Source: Candidatus Kapaibacterium sp. (lineage in GTDB: Bacteria > Bacteroidota > Ignavibacteria > Kapaibacteriales > UBA2268). From it: a stretch of 64,000 nucleotides of DNA. The position numbers were made by a program, and so were the translations under genes. Below are positions 34,897-43,156 of the stretch, piece by piece (position 1 is the first letter of the stretch; every line of letters begins with the position of its first letter). The notes below the pieces were generated by a model, which worked only from the letters and a program-made list of their open reading frames with translations, did no database searches and had not been told where the DNA came from. The stretch is taken from assembly GCA_938031175.1 (NCBI GenBank), contig CALHGZ010000002.1:310317-374316 (forward strand), given 5' to 3'.

Positions 34897-37800
34897 TTAT
34901 TCAATAATCATCAATTTCCTCGCTAATCTTTGTCCATTGCATTCTGCTACTAGCCAATAGATGCCGGTGTTGAGGCCAAATGTATTAATGGTGAGATTAT
35001 TTAAACCTTTATAGATGTATTCGCTATGGATATGATTGACAATTCGGCCGAGATTATCAAAAAGTTTTAGTTCAATGTTGCATTCAATTGGAGAAGAGAT
35101 TTGAGCTATGAATGAATTTTTTTCATTATTATCAATTATTTTGAGAGTGAATTCTAAGTTCGAGTTTAAATCTGGTGAGTCAAAAACTGATACTGCTGGT
35201 TCAACAATAAGTTTAGCAATTTCTGAAGTATCGGCATAACATTCACCTGTTACAATGCAGCGATAATCTCCAGCATCTAATAATTTTAATGACTGTAATG
35301 TAAGTGTTGATTTAGTTTCATTTAATAAATCAAAACCATCCTTTTGCCATTGGTATTTTAAATTTGAGCCTTTGGCTTTAATACTGAATGTTACCGATTC
35401 ATTTTCTTTTTTAGTTGCAGATCTTGGGTGTTCAGTAACTTTTGTAGCTTCTATTACAATTACTTTGATAGGAGTACTTACGATTTCCGGTGGACAGAGA
35501 TTTGTAATTTTGACTGTATAATCACCAGCTTGAGATGGTTTAATACCATTAATAATAAGTTCAGGCATGTTTGCATCTTTGATATCCACACCATTAAATC
35601 GCCATTGATAATTTATATTCGAACCTTGGGCAGATGCAACAAATCTGATACTGGTATTTTCGCATACTTTTGTGTCTTCAGGAAATGCTGTAACGCTAAC
35701 TGAAACAGGTGCACTAAGAATCGATATAGGAGTAATGTTCTCAGACATAATACCAGATTCGTGAGAAACTCTGATAATGTAATCATTTCCATCAGGAATT
35801 GTTTTAGGTATATTCCAATTGTAAGTACGTCCAGTTATGCCTTCAGCTATTAATTGTCTATATTTGATTGATTTTCTCATAAGTTCGATATCAAATTTTG
35901 AATCTAATGGAATATTAGCTGAAGACCATTCAATTTTAAAATTTCCGCCAGTACATAGATTTTCATTACCTGAAGGGTAATTAAGTGATAGGTCAAAATT
36001 AGTTAATTTAAATATGAAGCCATCGGATTCACCACCACCATAAGTTTTTTGTAAGTCTTTTCGTCCTTGAAAATCAAAGTTTTCAGAAGCTGTGTATCCA
36101 GCAATGATTAAATGTCCCCATTCATCCATAACAACTGCAGTTGGTACATCGTCTTTGTTCCCCCCATAATAATTTGAATACGTAAGAGCATTGAGGTTTA
36201 TTGATAATTCACAAACAAATATATCTTTTTGCCCATAATATTTGTTTGTTTTATCTCCTATGATTGGGAAATTGTTTGAATTTGTAGAACCAATAACATA
36301 GAGCTGATTTTGTGTTTGAAATCTTTGTATAGAACATAAATCTTCGTCTTTTGTACCACCAAGATATGTGCCAGCTTCTAATTCTTGCCTCTTAAAGGTT
36401 TGTCCTTGAGATGTTGAAGTTATAATTTTACTGACTCTAGCAATAAATATATCTGTACCGCCTTTGTGTTGAGCTTGAAATGCAATGTCTGAAACGGGGA
36501 AGGTTGGAGGAGATATAGTTTCCTTTTGTGTATTGCCTGCAATGAATACTGAACCATCGATATTTGCAATTATAGCTTTTCCAACATCATTAGCTGAGCC
36601 ACCAAAATATGTTGAGTATTCGACACTTGTTCCACTACCTCTGAATTTAACAATGAAGGCATCACTACCTCCATTTGCAGTGTTGTCAAATGGTCTTTCA
36701 TAAACTGTATTACCTCCCCAACCGCCAGTACGCCATGGTACAACAGGTATATTGCCTGAAAATGTTTCTCCGGTAACATAAACGTTATCTTTATCATCAA
36801 TATCCATTGCATAAGCTGCATCACGCTGCGAACCACCATAGTAGGTTGAATTTAAAATGGATTGACCAGTTGAACTAATACGGACTAAAAATACATCCGA
36901 TTGTCCTTTGTTAGTGTTGTATGCAGGTTCACGTGTTATGATATTGCTTGAGTAAGTTTCTCCAGCTACATAAACTTGTTCGCCTTGGTTAATAGCGATA
37001 CAATTGGGGATATCGTCTTTTGAACCGCCAAAATATCCTGACCAGATAATGTTATTACCGTCAGGGTTAATTTTCATAATTACAACATCGAATTCACCGA
37101 AATAGGTATTATTAAATGAATTAACCATTGGGAAATCTCTGGATTTAGTCATACAGGCAAGGTATATATTTTTATTTACATCAGCAGTAATTGCTCGAAC
37201 CTCATCGTGGTCGGATGTTCCTATATATGTAGTGAAAACTATTTCATGCTTGGATGCATTTACTAAAAATTTTGATATGAATCCATCCCGATTTGCTTCA
37301 TAATTTTTTTGATATGCTCCTGCAGTAGTCTGCAAATCAGTGGATTCAGTCCAGCCACCTACGAATATATGACCAGGTTTTTGGTAAGCAATTGAAGTAA
37401 TTACGTCCTTTGAAGAGCCACCAATAAAGGATGTCATTACCATGGGGTCTATGATTAGTGTATTGTTTTTATCGTATTCACGTATATCGAAAACAAAGTA
37501 TTCACCACGTTTTGCATATTTGCAATCAATTTTCTTTGTTTCTCCGTTAATTATCTGATATGCATATAATTTACCGTGAGTAATTGTTCCCATTGATGTT
37601 TCTATTTGTAGCTCACCGTTACAAGCAATTTTATAACTTCCAGGTCCTTCGAATTTTATCATGATATGATTTGGATCGGCACCAGGTTTAATAATGAAAT
37701 CATATCTTGGGAAACCATCGTGTAAAAAAATCATAGCGTCGATATTGGGATAAATTTCTTTCAATACAACAGATTTACCTGCTCGAGCATTAGTAACCCA

Positions 37801-38181
37801 TTTTTCTGGTTTATTACCATAGAAATAATTGAAATAGGGCATCCCGTCGCTGTTTATAATTAAATTTGATGATAAAGCTCCAATTAGCTTCATTTTGTTT
37901 ACAATACCTCTTTTTATATAGCTCGATTCTGAAATATTTTCGTTTTTTTCGATTTTATACATATCGTAAACTATGCCGTCTTTTGTGATAATTGTATTTA
38001 TGCCATTTTGTTGTGCGGCAGCAAGTATGTCATCATTCCATTGACCTTTATTTTCGATAAAATAAGTTTCTTTTGTTGTTTCGATTTTGGTTAATTTGTC
38101 GTTTTGTGGATTGTATTGGCTATAGCCAAAATATGAAATGCAGATTATTAATATAATGTGAATTTGAAATAAAATTTTCAT
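34897..38181 (-). CDS. Secreted SBBP-repeat protein with Ig-like domains and T9SS sorting tail
   Basis: A 1094-residue exported protein. After the signal peptide (MKILFQIHIILIICISYFGYS) is a conserved N-terminal region beginning FIENKGQWNDD. Then come about nine seven-bladed-propeller-like SBBP repeats (TYFGGSANDVGKAI, YYGGSQRDAAYAM, YLGGTKDEDLCSI). A linker and two Ig-like domains follow (VSVTAFPEDTKVCENTSIRFVA, VTEHPRSATKKENESVTFSI). The C-terminal sorting domain ends GIYWLVAECNGQRLARKLMIIE. The tail directs secretion and surface attachment by the type IX system. The start at 38181 is set by GGAGG five bases before the ATG. Binding target unknown. Confidence 0.88.
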   Translation of the reverse strand: MKILFQIHIILIICISYFGYSQYNPQNDKLTKIETTKETYFIENKGQWNDDILAAAQQNGINTIITKDGIVYDMYKIEKNENISESSYIKRGIVNKMKLIGALSSNLIINSDGMPYFNYFYGNKPEKWVTNARAGKSVVLKEIYPNIDAMIFLHDGFPRYDFIIKPGADPNHIMIKFEGPGSYKIACNGELQIETSMGTITHGKLYAYQIINGETKKIDCKYAKRGEYFVFDIREYDKNNTLIIDPMVMTSFIGGSSKDVITSIAYQKPGHIFVGGWTESTDLQTTAGAYQKNYEANRDGFISKFLVNASKHEIVFTTYIGTSDHDEVRAITADVNKNIYLACMTKSRDFPMVNSFNNTYFGEFDVVIMKINPDGNNIIWSGYFGGSKDDIPNCIAINQGEQVYVAGETYSSNIITREPAYNTNKGQSDVFLVRISSTGQSILNSTYYGGSQRDAAYAMDIDDKDNVYVTGETFSGNIPVVPWRTGGWGGNTVYERPFDNTANGGSDAFIVKFRGSGTSVEYSTYFGGSANDVGKAIIANIDGSVFIAGNTQKETISPPTFPVSDIAFQAQHKGGTDIFIARVSKIITSTSQGQTFKRQELEAGTYLGGTKDEDLCSIQRFQTQNQLYVIGSTNSNNFPIIGDKTNKYYGQKDIFVCELSINLNALTYSNYYGGNKDDVPTAVVMDEWGHLIIAGYTASENFDFQGRKDLQKTYGGGESDGFIFKLTNFDLSLNYPSGNENLCTGGNFKIEWSSANIPLDSKFDIELMRKSIKYRQLIAEGITGRTYNWNIPKTIPDGNDYIIRVSHESGIMSENITPISILSAPVSVSVTAFPEDTKVCENTSIRFVASAQGSNINYQWRFNGVDIKDANMPELIINGIKPSQAGDYTVKITNLCPPEIVSTPIKVIVIEATKVTEHPRSATKKENESVTFSIKAKGSNLKYQWQKDGFDLLNETKSTLTLQSLKLLDAGDYRCIVTGECYADTSEIAKLIVEPAVSVFDSPDLNSNLEFTLKIIDNNEKNSFIAQISSPIECNIELKLFDNLGRIVNHIHSEYIYKGLNNLTINTFGLNTGIYWLVAECNGQRLARKLMIIE

Positions 38182-38309
38182 ATGACCTCCAATATTTATT
38201 TTCATTATTTATATCTTTCTATCTATTAAGTAAAATACAAAATAATATATATAAATTACTTTTACAACATTATAAACTAATAATGAAATACCAATTTGTT
38301 ACGCAAATG

Positions 38310-39362
38310 TTAATGTAAAAAATCAAGAACTTTATTAAAATCATTTGGCAATGAAGTCTTAATGGTTACATTCTCGTTTAAAACTGGATGGAAAAATGTA
38401 AGTTCAAAAGCATGTAGCATTTGTCTTTGAGCTATTTCAAGCATTTTTGTAGCTCGATTTTTCCATAAAGGATTATTGCCCCCATAAATTATTTTGTTTC
38501 CACCATAAGATATATCACCAAATACAGGTTTTTTCAAATGTGAAAGATGGACCCTGATTTGATGGGTTCTACCGGTATGTAATTTCAATTTAAGTAATGA
38601 GAGATATTCGAATTCTTCGAGCACTTCATATTCAGTTTTTGCGTATTTACCAGATTTTGAAACTACAGCGAAGAGCTTCCTATCTTTTGTAGAACGAGCT
38701 ATATTGCCTATTATAAAACCTTTTTTTTCATCGAACTTACCCCAAGCCAGAGCAAGGTAATATCTGTTTATGGTTCTATTTTCGAATTGTGAGGCAATTT
38801 GGTTATGTATTTCGCTATTTTTAGTTATAATGATTAATCCCGAAGTGTCCTTGTCTAAGCGATGCACTAAACCGGGTCTTACAATATCGCTACTGAATAT
38901 AAGCCCTTCATCTAAGTCTTCTTCATCATTTTCATAATTCAGCTCAAGAGCTTCCCTTATCCCTAGATGATATAAAACCGCATTTATGAGTGTACCGTGG
39001 CGATTTCCAAATCCAGGATGGCAAACCATTCCAGCTGGTTTGTTGACTACTAAAAGATATTCATCTTCATAGGCAATTTCTAAAGGAATTTCTTCTGGCA
39101 ATAAAACTATTGGTGGTGGTTTTAATATTGTGCAAATAATCTCGTCGCCGGATTGTATTTTCTGACTTGCCTTTGCAACTTTGCCATTTATTTGTACATT
39201 GCCATTTGCAATAGCTTTTTGCACCTTTGTACGTGAGGCATTCGCTATTGAGTTGGTCAGAAAAATATCGAGCCTTTGAGTTTTCATACCTTTTGTTACT
39301 TTAAACTCATAGATTTGCTCGATATAATCCGGATAATTGTTTTTTTCTTCTGAGTAGTTCAA
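38310..39362 (-). CDS. rluD: Ribosomal large-subunit pseudouridine synthase, RluD type
   Basis: A 350-residue RluA/RluD-family enzyme. An N-terminal S4 RNA-binding domain (RLDIFLTNSIANASRTKVQKAIANGNVQING) is followed by the catalytic domain with HRLDKDTSGL, whose Asp attacks the uridine ring, and by GRTHQIRVH near the C-terminus. It probably modifies 23S rRNA helix 69. The reading frame starts at TTG 39362. An internal ATG at 39287 would remove the strand EFKVTKG that precedes the S4 domain in relatives, so the longer form is preferred. A lengthened, acidic insert (NYENDEEDLDEG) is present before the active site. Confidence 0.9.
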   Translation of the reverse strand: MNYSEEKNNYPDYIEQIYEFKVTKGMKTQRLDIFLTNSIANASRTKVQKAIANGNVQINGKVAKASQKIQSGDEIICTILKPPPIVLLPEEIPLEIAYEDEYLLVVNKPAGMVCHPGFGNRHGTLINAVLYHLGIREALELNYENDEEDLDEGLIFSSDIVRPGLVHRLDKDTSGLIIITKNSEIHNQIASQFENRTINRYYLALAWGKFDEKKGFIIGNIARSTKDRKLFAVVSKSGKYAKTEYEVLEEFEYLSLLKLKLHTGRTHQIRVHLSHLKKPVFGDISYGGNKIIYGGNNPLWKNRATKMLEIAQRQMLHAFELTFFHPVLNENVTIKTSLPNDFNKVLDFLH

Positions 39363-39410
39363 ATTAATGGTTAAAATATAAAATCCAGTAATAAATTGTT
39401 TTCAGGTGAA

Positions 39411-40076
39411 CTAATTTTCTGGTGTTACAAAAATGTCTTGAGCAACTTCAACTCCAATCCATTTTTGAGTTTCATTAATATTAATAGCGACTGTACCACC
39501 GAAAGAATCAATTTCATCTATAAAAACTTCTGTGTTAGGTTGAATACCTATTTCTTCTAAATATTTTAATAATTCAGGTTTGTCGTTTTTTATCCAACGT
39601 ATTTTTACTTTGCTTCCAGGTTTGACAACTGTTAGTGATATAGCGTTAATTTCAGGTATGGTACCTTGTTTTGTTGGTATAGGTTCACCGTGTGGGTCAA
39701 ATTTTGGTTCTCCGAGCATGTTGTTAATTGTATTTTCGAATTTTTCGGATATACAATGTTCAAGTTTACAAGCTTCTTCATGCACTTCGTCCCAAGAGTA
39801 ATTTAGATATTTTTGCAAAAATAACTCGAGTAAACGGTGTTTACGAATAACGTAAAGCGCTGATTTCACACCAATATTAGTAAGCCGTACTCCTTGATGA
39901 GAGGTATATTCGACAAAGCCGATTTCACTAAGCTTTTTGAGCATTTTAGTTACTGACGAAGGAGATACATTCATTGCATTAGCGATTTCATTTGTTGATA
40001 CGGGAATACCTTGGTTATTGCTTTGTTCTAACGAGTAAATTGATTTTAAATAGTCTTCAATTGTTGGTGTTATCAT
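39411..40076 (-). CDS. DtxR/MntR-family metal-dependent repressor
   Basis: A 221-residue regulator. It has a winged helix (about 1-65, STNEIANAMNVSPSSVTKMLKKL) and a dimerisation/metal domain (HEEACKLEHCISEKFENTINNMLG, with Glu, Cys and His ligands, then DPHGEPIP). A C-terminal FeoA-like SH3 domain follows (about 145-221, LTVVKPGSKVKIRWI). The family senses Fe(II) or Mn(II) and represses uptake genes. AGGAGA precedes the ATG closely. No metal transporter lies beside it; the intergenic region upstream carries three tandem 20-base repeats that could be its operator. Metal specificity cannot be assigned. Confidence 0.9.
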   Translation of the reverse strand: MITPTIEDYLKSIYSLEQSNNQGIPVSTNEIANAMNVSPSSVTKMLKKLSEIGFVEYTSHQGVRLTNIGVKSALYVIRKHRLLELFLQKYLNYSWDEVHEEACKLEHCISEKFENTINNMLGEPKFDPHGEPIPTKQGTIPEINAISLTVVKPGSKVKIRWIKNDKPELLKYLEEIGIQPNTEVFIDEIDSFGGTVAININETQKWIGVEVAQDIFVTPEN

Positions 40077-40150
40077 CTTCTCCTCAAAGAATTGGTTATA
40101 AAAATATTGACGAATATGTTAATTTTTATTAAAAAATATTGGAATCAGCC

Positions 40151-40210
40151 GAATAATTTTATTGATAAAACAAATAATTTATTCATCAATCGGATAATTT
40201 ATCAAAAATA
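40151..40210. repeat. Three tandem 20-base imperfect repeats between the DtxR-like and LRR genes
   Basis: Three consecutive 20-base units start at 40151, 40171 and 40191. All share ATAATTT at the same position and similar flanks (GAATAATTTT, CAAATAATTT, CGGATAATTT). The period of exactly two helical turns puts each core on the same DNA face. They lie in the divergent promoter region 75-134 bases before the repressor's start, a natural place for cooperative repressor binding. Confidence 0.5.
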
Positions 40211-40264
40211 TTAATTAAAAATTATTAGTTTGTTAATTAATTTTAATTTATTATATTAGTACCA

Positions 40265-40272
40265 TAAATTTG
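40265..40272 (+). promoter_or_regulatory. Candidate -7 box of the LRR gene
   Basis: TAAATTTG matches the Bacteroidota -7 consensus TAnnTTTG and lies 25 bases before the ATG. A clear -33 TTTG at proper spacing is not visible, so support is weak. Confidence 0.25.
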
Positions 40273-40297
40273 AGCAATAATATTTGAGGATAAATGA

Positions 40298-41080
40298 ATG
40301 AAAAAGTTAATTCTATTCTTGTTTGTTACTTTAGCAATTTTATCTTGCGAATATTCGACAGATAAAGTATCTGAAGTCCAAATGTTGACACTCGAAAAAA
40401 TGAAAAATAAGACTTTTCGCTCCTTGGATGATGCTTTAAAAAACCCTAAAAATGTTTATAAATTACATTTAGATATGCAATATTTAAAAGAGATTCCCAA
40501 AGAGATTGGATTATTCGAGAACTTAGAAGAGTTATCTTTGTGTGATAATGGATTGACTGATATTCCAGCAGAAATATCTTCTTTAAAAAATCTAAAATAT
40601 CTTAACTTAAGTAGAAATTTAATTTCAATTGTTCCTGAGGAAATTGGTGAATTGACGAATTTGAACGAATTACATCTAAATTCCAATAGAATTGTTGAAT
40701 TACCTGAAAGTATAAAAAACTTAAAGAAATTACGCACATTGAATATATTTAGAAACAAACTTATTTCATTACCAGAAGGTATAACTGAACTTGATAGTCT
40801 CATTAATTTAGATATATCTTCTAATAGATTAGTCTCTTTACCAAAGAATTTTGGTAATTTGAAAAATTTAGAGTCTCTCAAAATGCAAAGAAATAAATTT
40901 AAATCAGTTCCCAGAAGTTTAGCTGAATTAGTCAATTTAAAATTACTCGACCTTGATGGAACAAGCAATATCAGAGTCGCAATGGATAAAAAGTTTGAAA
41001 GCACTGATAAAAACTGGCTTAAATCAAAATTAAAAGAAACAAAAATTAATTGGTATTACGAAGGAAATGTTGATGATTAG
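40298..41080 (+). CDS. Leucine-rich repeat lipoprotein
   Basis: A 260-residue lipoprotein (lipobox in VTLAILSCEYS). From about residue 60 it consists of some seven 23-residue leucine-rich repeats of the bacterial/Shoc2-like type, each LxxLxLxxNxLxxLPxxIxxL, for example NLKYLNLSRNLISIVPEEIGEL and KLRTLNIFRNKLISLPEGITEL. A short capping segment with Trp residues ends the protein. LRRs form curved binding surfaces; the ligand is unknown. It diverges from the DtxR-like gene and could share its control region. Confidence 0.85.
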   Translation: MKKLILFLFVTLAILSCEYSTDKVSEVQMLTLEKMKNKTFRSLDDALKNPKNVYKLHLDMQYLKEIPKEIGLFENLEELSLCDNGLTDIPAEISSLKNLKYLNLSRNLISIVPEEIGELTNLNELHLNSNRIVELPESIKNLKKLRTLNIFRNKLISLPEGITELDSLINLDISSNRLVSLPKNFGNLKNLESLKMQRNKFKSVPRSLAELVNLKLLDLDGTSNIRVAMDKKFESTDKNWLKSKLKETKINWYYEGNVDD

Positions 41081-41176
41081 AATTTATAATAGATGATCTG
41101 TTAAATATTAATTCCTGCAGAATATAAACTTTCCCTTGATTAATTAATGAATAAAATCATTTGATTAAGATTGATA

Positions 41177-41203
41177 TTGTTTGGATTATTTTGCTTAATT
41201 TTG
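41177..41203 (+). promoter_or_regulatory. Candidate promoter of nuoD
   Basis: TTG at 41177-41179, a 16-base spacer and TAATTTTG at 41196-41203 fit the Bacteroidota-type TTG / TAnnTTTG pattern, about 50 bases before the nuoD ATG. It supports independent transcription of this lone gene, but the motif is common by chance in AT-rich DNA. Confidence 0.35.
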
Positions 41204-41251
41204 CTAAAATAAACATCAGTATTAAGAAGTGATAAAACATCGAGGTTATCT

Positions 41252-42526
41252 ATGAATGTCAGATCTCAGGAGGAATACAATAAAATTATTGAAGCAAGAA
41301 ATGCCAAAATATATCAGGAATTAATCGATAAAGATACTTCAATCACAATTGATGATCCGCTTGATAATCAAATTGTTTTGAATATGGGACCACAGCATCC
41401 TGCAACTCATGGGGTTTTGCGTGTTGTATTAAAGCTAAGCGGTGAAACTGTTTTAGGTTGCGTTCCTGAATTGGGATATCTACATCGCGGTTATGAGAAG
41501 TTAGCGGAAAATGTTACTTATCATGAATTTATCCCACACACAGATAGATTAGATTATTTGTCACCAATGTCAAATAACGTAGCTGTTGCATTAGCAATCG
41601 AAAATGCTTTAGGTATAGATATTCCTGAACGTGCTAAATGGATTAGAGTATTGGTGGCTGAATTAGCTAGAATATCTTCTCATTTGATGGCAATGGGTTC
41701 TACTTGTATGGATGCAGGAGCTTTAACTATTTTGCTATGGACTTTTGTTGAGCGTGAAAAACTTTATGATATATTTGAATTGATTTGTGGTGCTAGATTC
41801 ACTACAAGTTATACACGTATTGGTGGGGTTGCTAATGATATTCCTCCAGAGGCATTCGCCAAATTGAAGCAATGGATTGCTGAATTCCCTGATGAATTGC
41901 GTAACTGCGAAAGGCTTGTCCATCGGAATAGAATTTTTGTTGATAGAGTTTCTGGAATTTGTATTATCCCACCTGATAAAGCTATACAATTAGGTTTAAC
42001 TGGTCCAACTCTACGAGGTTCTGGAATTCCACGAGATTTACGACGTGATGAGCCATATTTAGTATATGATCAGCTTGATTTTGATGTTATAACCTTCGAT
42101 GAATGTGATGTATGGGCAAGATATATGGTGAGAGTTGAAGAGATGAAACAAAGTTTGAAAATTATAAAACAAGTACTAGAAAAAATGCCTGAAGGTGAGA
42201 TAATAGCACATAATCCTAAAGCGGTTTTACCCAAAAAACATAAAATTTATACTTCGATGGAAGAATTGATAAATGATTTCATGTTAATAAATTTCGGTGC
42301 TGCACCTGAAAAAGGTGAGACCTATACTGCTATAGAAGCACCTAAAGGTGAATTAGGATTTTTCATTGTTTCTGACGGTACCGGTTATCCTTGGAAAATG
42401 AAAATTCGTTCTCCATCAGCATCCAATTTACAAGCGTTACCTTATATGGTAACTGGTTCAATGGTTGCCGACGTTATATTAGCAATTGGCTCAATCGATC
42501 CTGTTATGGGTGAAGCAGATAAATAA
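41252..42526 (+). CDS. nuoD: NADH-quinone oxidoreductase subunit D (complex I 49-kDa), solitary
   Basis: A 424-residue NuoD, the quinone-site subunit of complex I and a relative of the Ni-Fe hydrogenase large subunit. Conserved segments are NMGPQHPATHGVLR, with histidines near the quinone head group; PELGYLHRGYEKLAE; RLDYLSPMSNN; GPTLRGSGIPRDLR; and the terminal GSIDPVMGEADK. It appears complete and intact. What is odd is the setting: no other nuo gene is next to it, whereas nuoD normally sits inside nuoA-N. It has its own candidate promoter and is followed by a tRNA methylase gene. The other subunits must be encoded elsewhere, or this is a second copy. Confidence 0.95.
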   Translation: MNVRSQEEYNKIIEARNAKIYQELIDKDTSITIDDPLDNQIVLNMGPQHPATHGVLRVVLKLSGETVLGCVPELGYLHRGYEKLAENVTYHEFIPHTDRLDYLSPMSNNVAVALAIENALGIDIPERAKWIRVLVAELARISSHLMAMGSTCMDAGALTILLWTFVEREKLYDIFELICGARFTTSYTRIGGVANDIPPEAFAKLKQWIAEFPDELRNCERLVHRNRIFVDRVSGICIIPPDKAIQLGLTGPTLRGSGIPRDLRRDEPYLVYDQLDFDVITFDECDVWARYMVRVEEMKQSLKIIKQVLEKMPEGEIIAHNPKAVLPKKHKIYTSMEELINDFMLINFGAAPEKGETYTAIEAPKGELGFFIVSDGTGYPWKMKIRSPSASNLQALPYMVTGSMVADVILAIGSIDPVMGEADK

Positions 42527-42544
42527 TTAGAACAAAATTATTTT

Positions 42545-43156
42545 ATGAATTCTGGATATAATCCCATAGAATTTAGGACCGAGTCCCGTATTAAGCGATT
42601 GAAAGAGGTAATTGATAAAAGAACCGACACTTTGACAGTTATTCTGGAAAATGTTCATGATCCCCATAATTTATCAGCTGTAGCAAGAAGCTGCGATGCT
42701 GTTGGCATACTTGAAATATACTTACTTTACCACGGTGAGCAGGAACCGAGAAAATTAGAAAAAGTTAGCTCTGCAAGTGCAAGCAAATGGCTTCAAGTAA
42801 AATATTTCGATTCTGTTGAAAATTGCTTCCAATACGTTAAATCGAAAGGGATGAAAATTTATACAACAGCAATTGGAAAGGAAGCAAAAAATCTTTACCA
42901 AATTGATTTTAAGGAGCCATTGGCAATTGTATTTGGAAATGAGCATACTGGTGTTTCAGAATTAGCCTATAAACTTTCGGATGCTAATATTATCATACCT
43001 CAGGTTGGAATGGTAAGAAGTTTAAACATATCGGTTGCCTGTGCTGTAACTCTTTATGAAGCTTTTCGGCAAAGACTAATTGCTGGTTATTACGATAAAC
43101 CTCAATTAGATTCAAAATTAAGAGATTTGTTACTTGCCAAATGGGCGGAAAAGTAA
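42545..43156 (+). CDS. trmH: TrmH-type tRNA 2'-O-ribose methyltransferase
   Basis: A 203-residue SpoU/TrmH-family knotted methyltransferase. Motif 1 is NVHDPHNLSAVARSCDAVGI with the catalytic Arg, motif 2 IVFGNEHTGVS, and motif 3 IIPQVGMVRSLNISVACAVTLYEAF. The short N-terminus and the extended C-terminal helix fit TrmH, which methylates G18 of tRNAs. It starts 18 bases after nuoD and may be co-transcribed. Its stop codon directly abuts the stop of the convergent AddB-like gene. Another SpoU paralog lies at 53188-53991. Confidence 0.88.
   Translation: MNSGYNPIEFRTESRIKRLKEVIDKRTDTLTVILENVHDPHNLSAVARSCDAVGILEIYLLYHGEQEPRKLEKVSSASASKWLQVKYFDSVENCFQYVKSKGMKIYTTAIGKEAKNLYQIDFKEPLAIVFGNEHTGVSELAYKLSDANIIIPQVGMVRSLNISVACAVTLYEAFRQRLIAGYYDKPQLDSKLRDLLLAKWAEK

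Noticed and set aside
35428..36839. Several forward and alternate-frame open frames opposite the SBBP-repeat gene
   Set aside because: They arise from repeated coding units of the reverse-strand gene and lack start signals.
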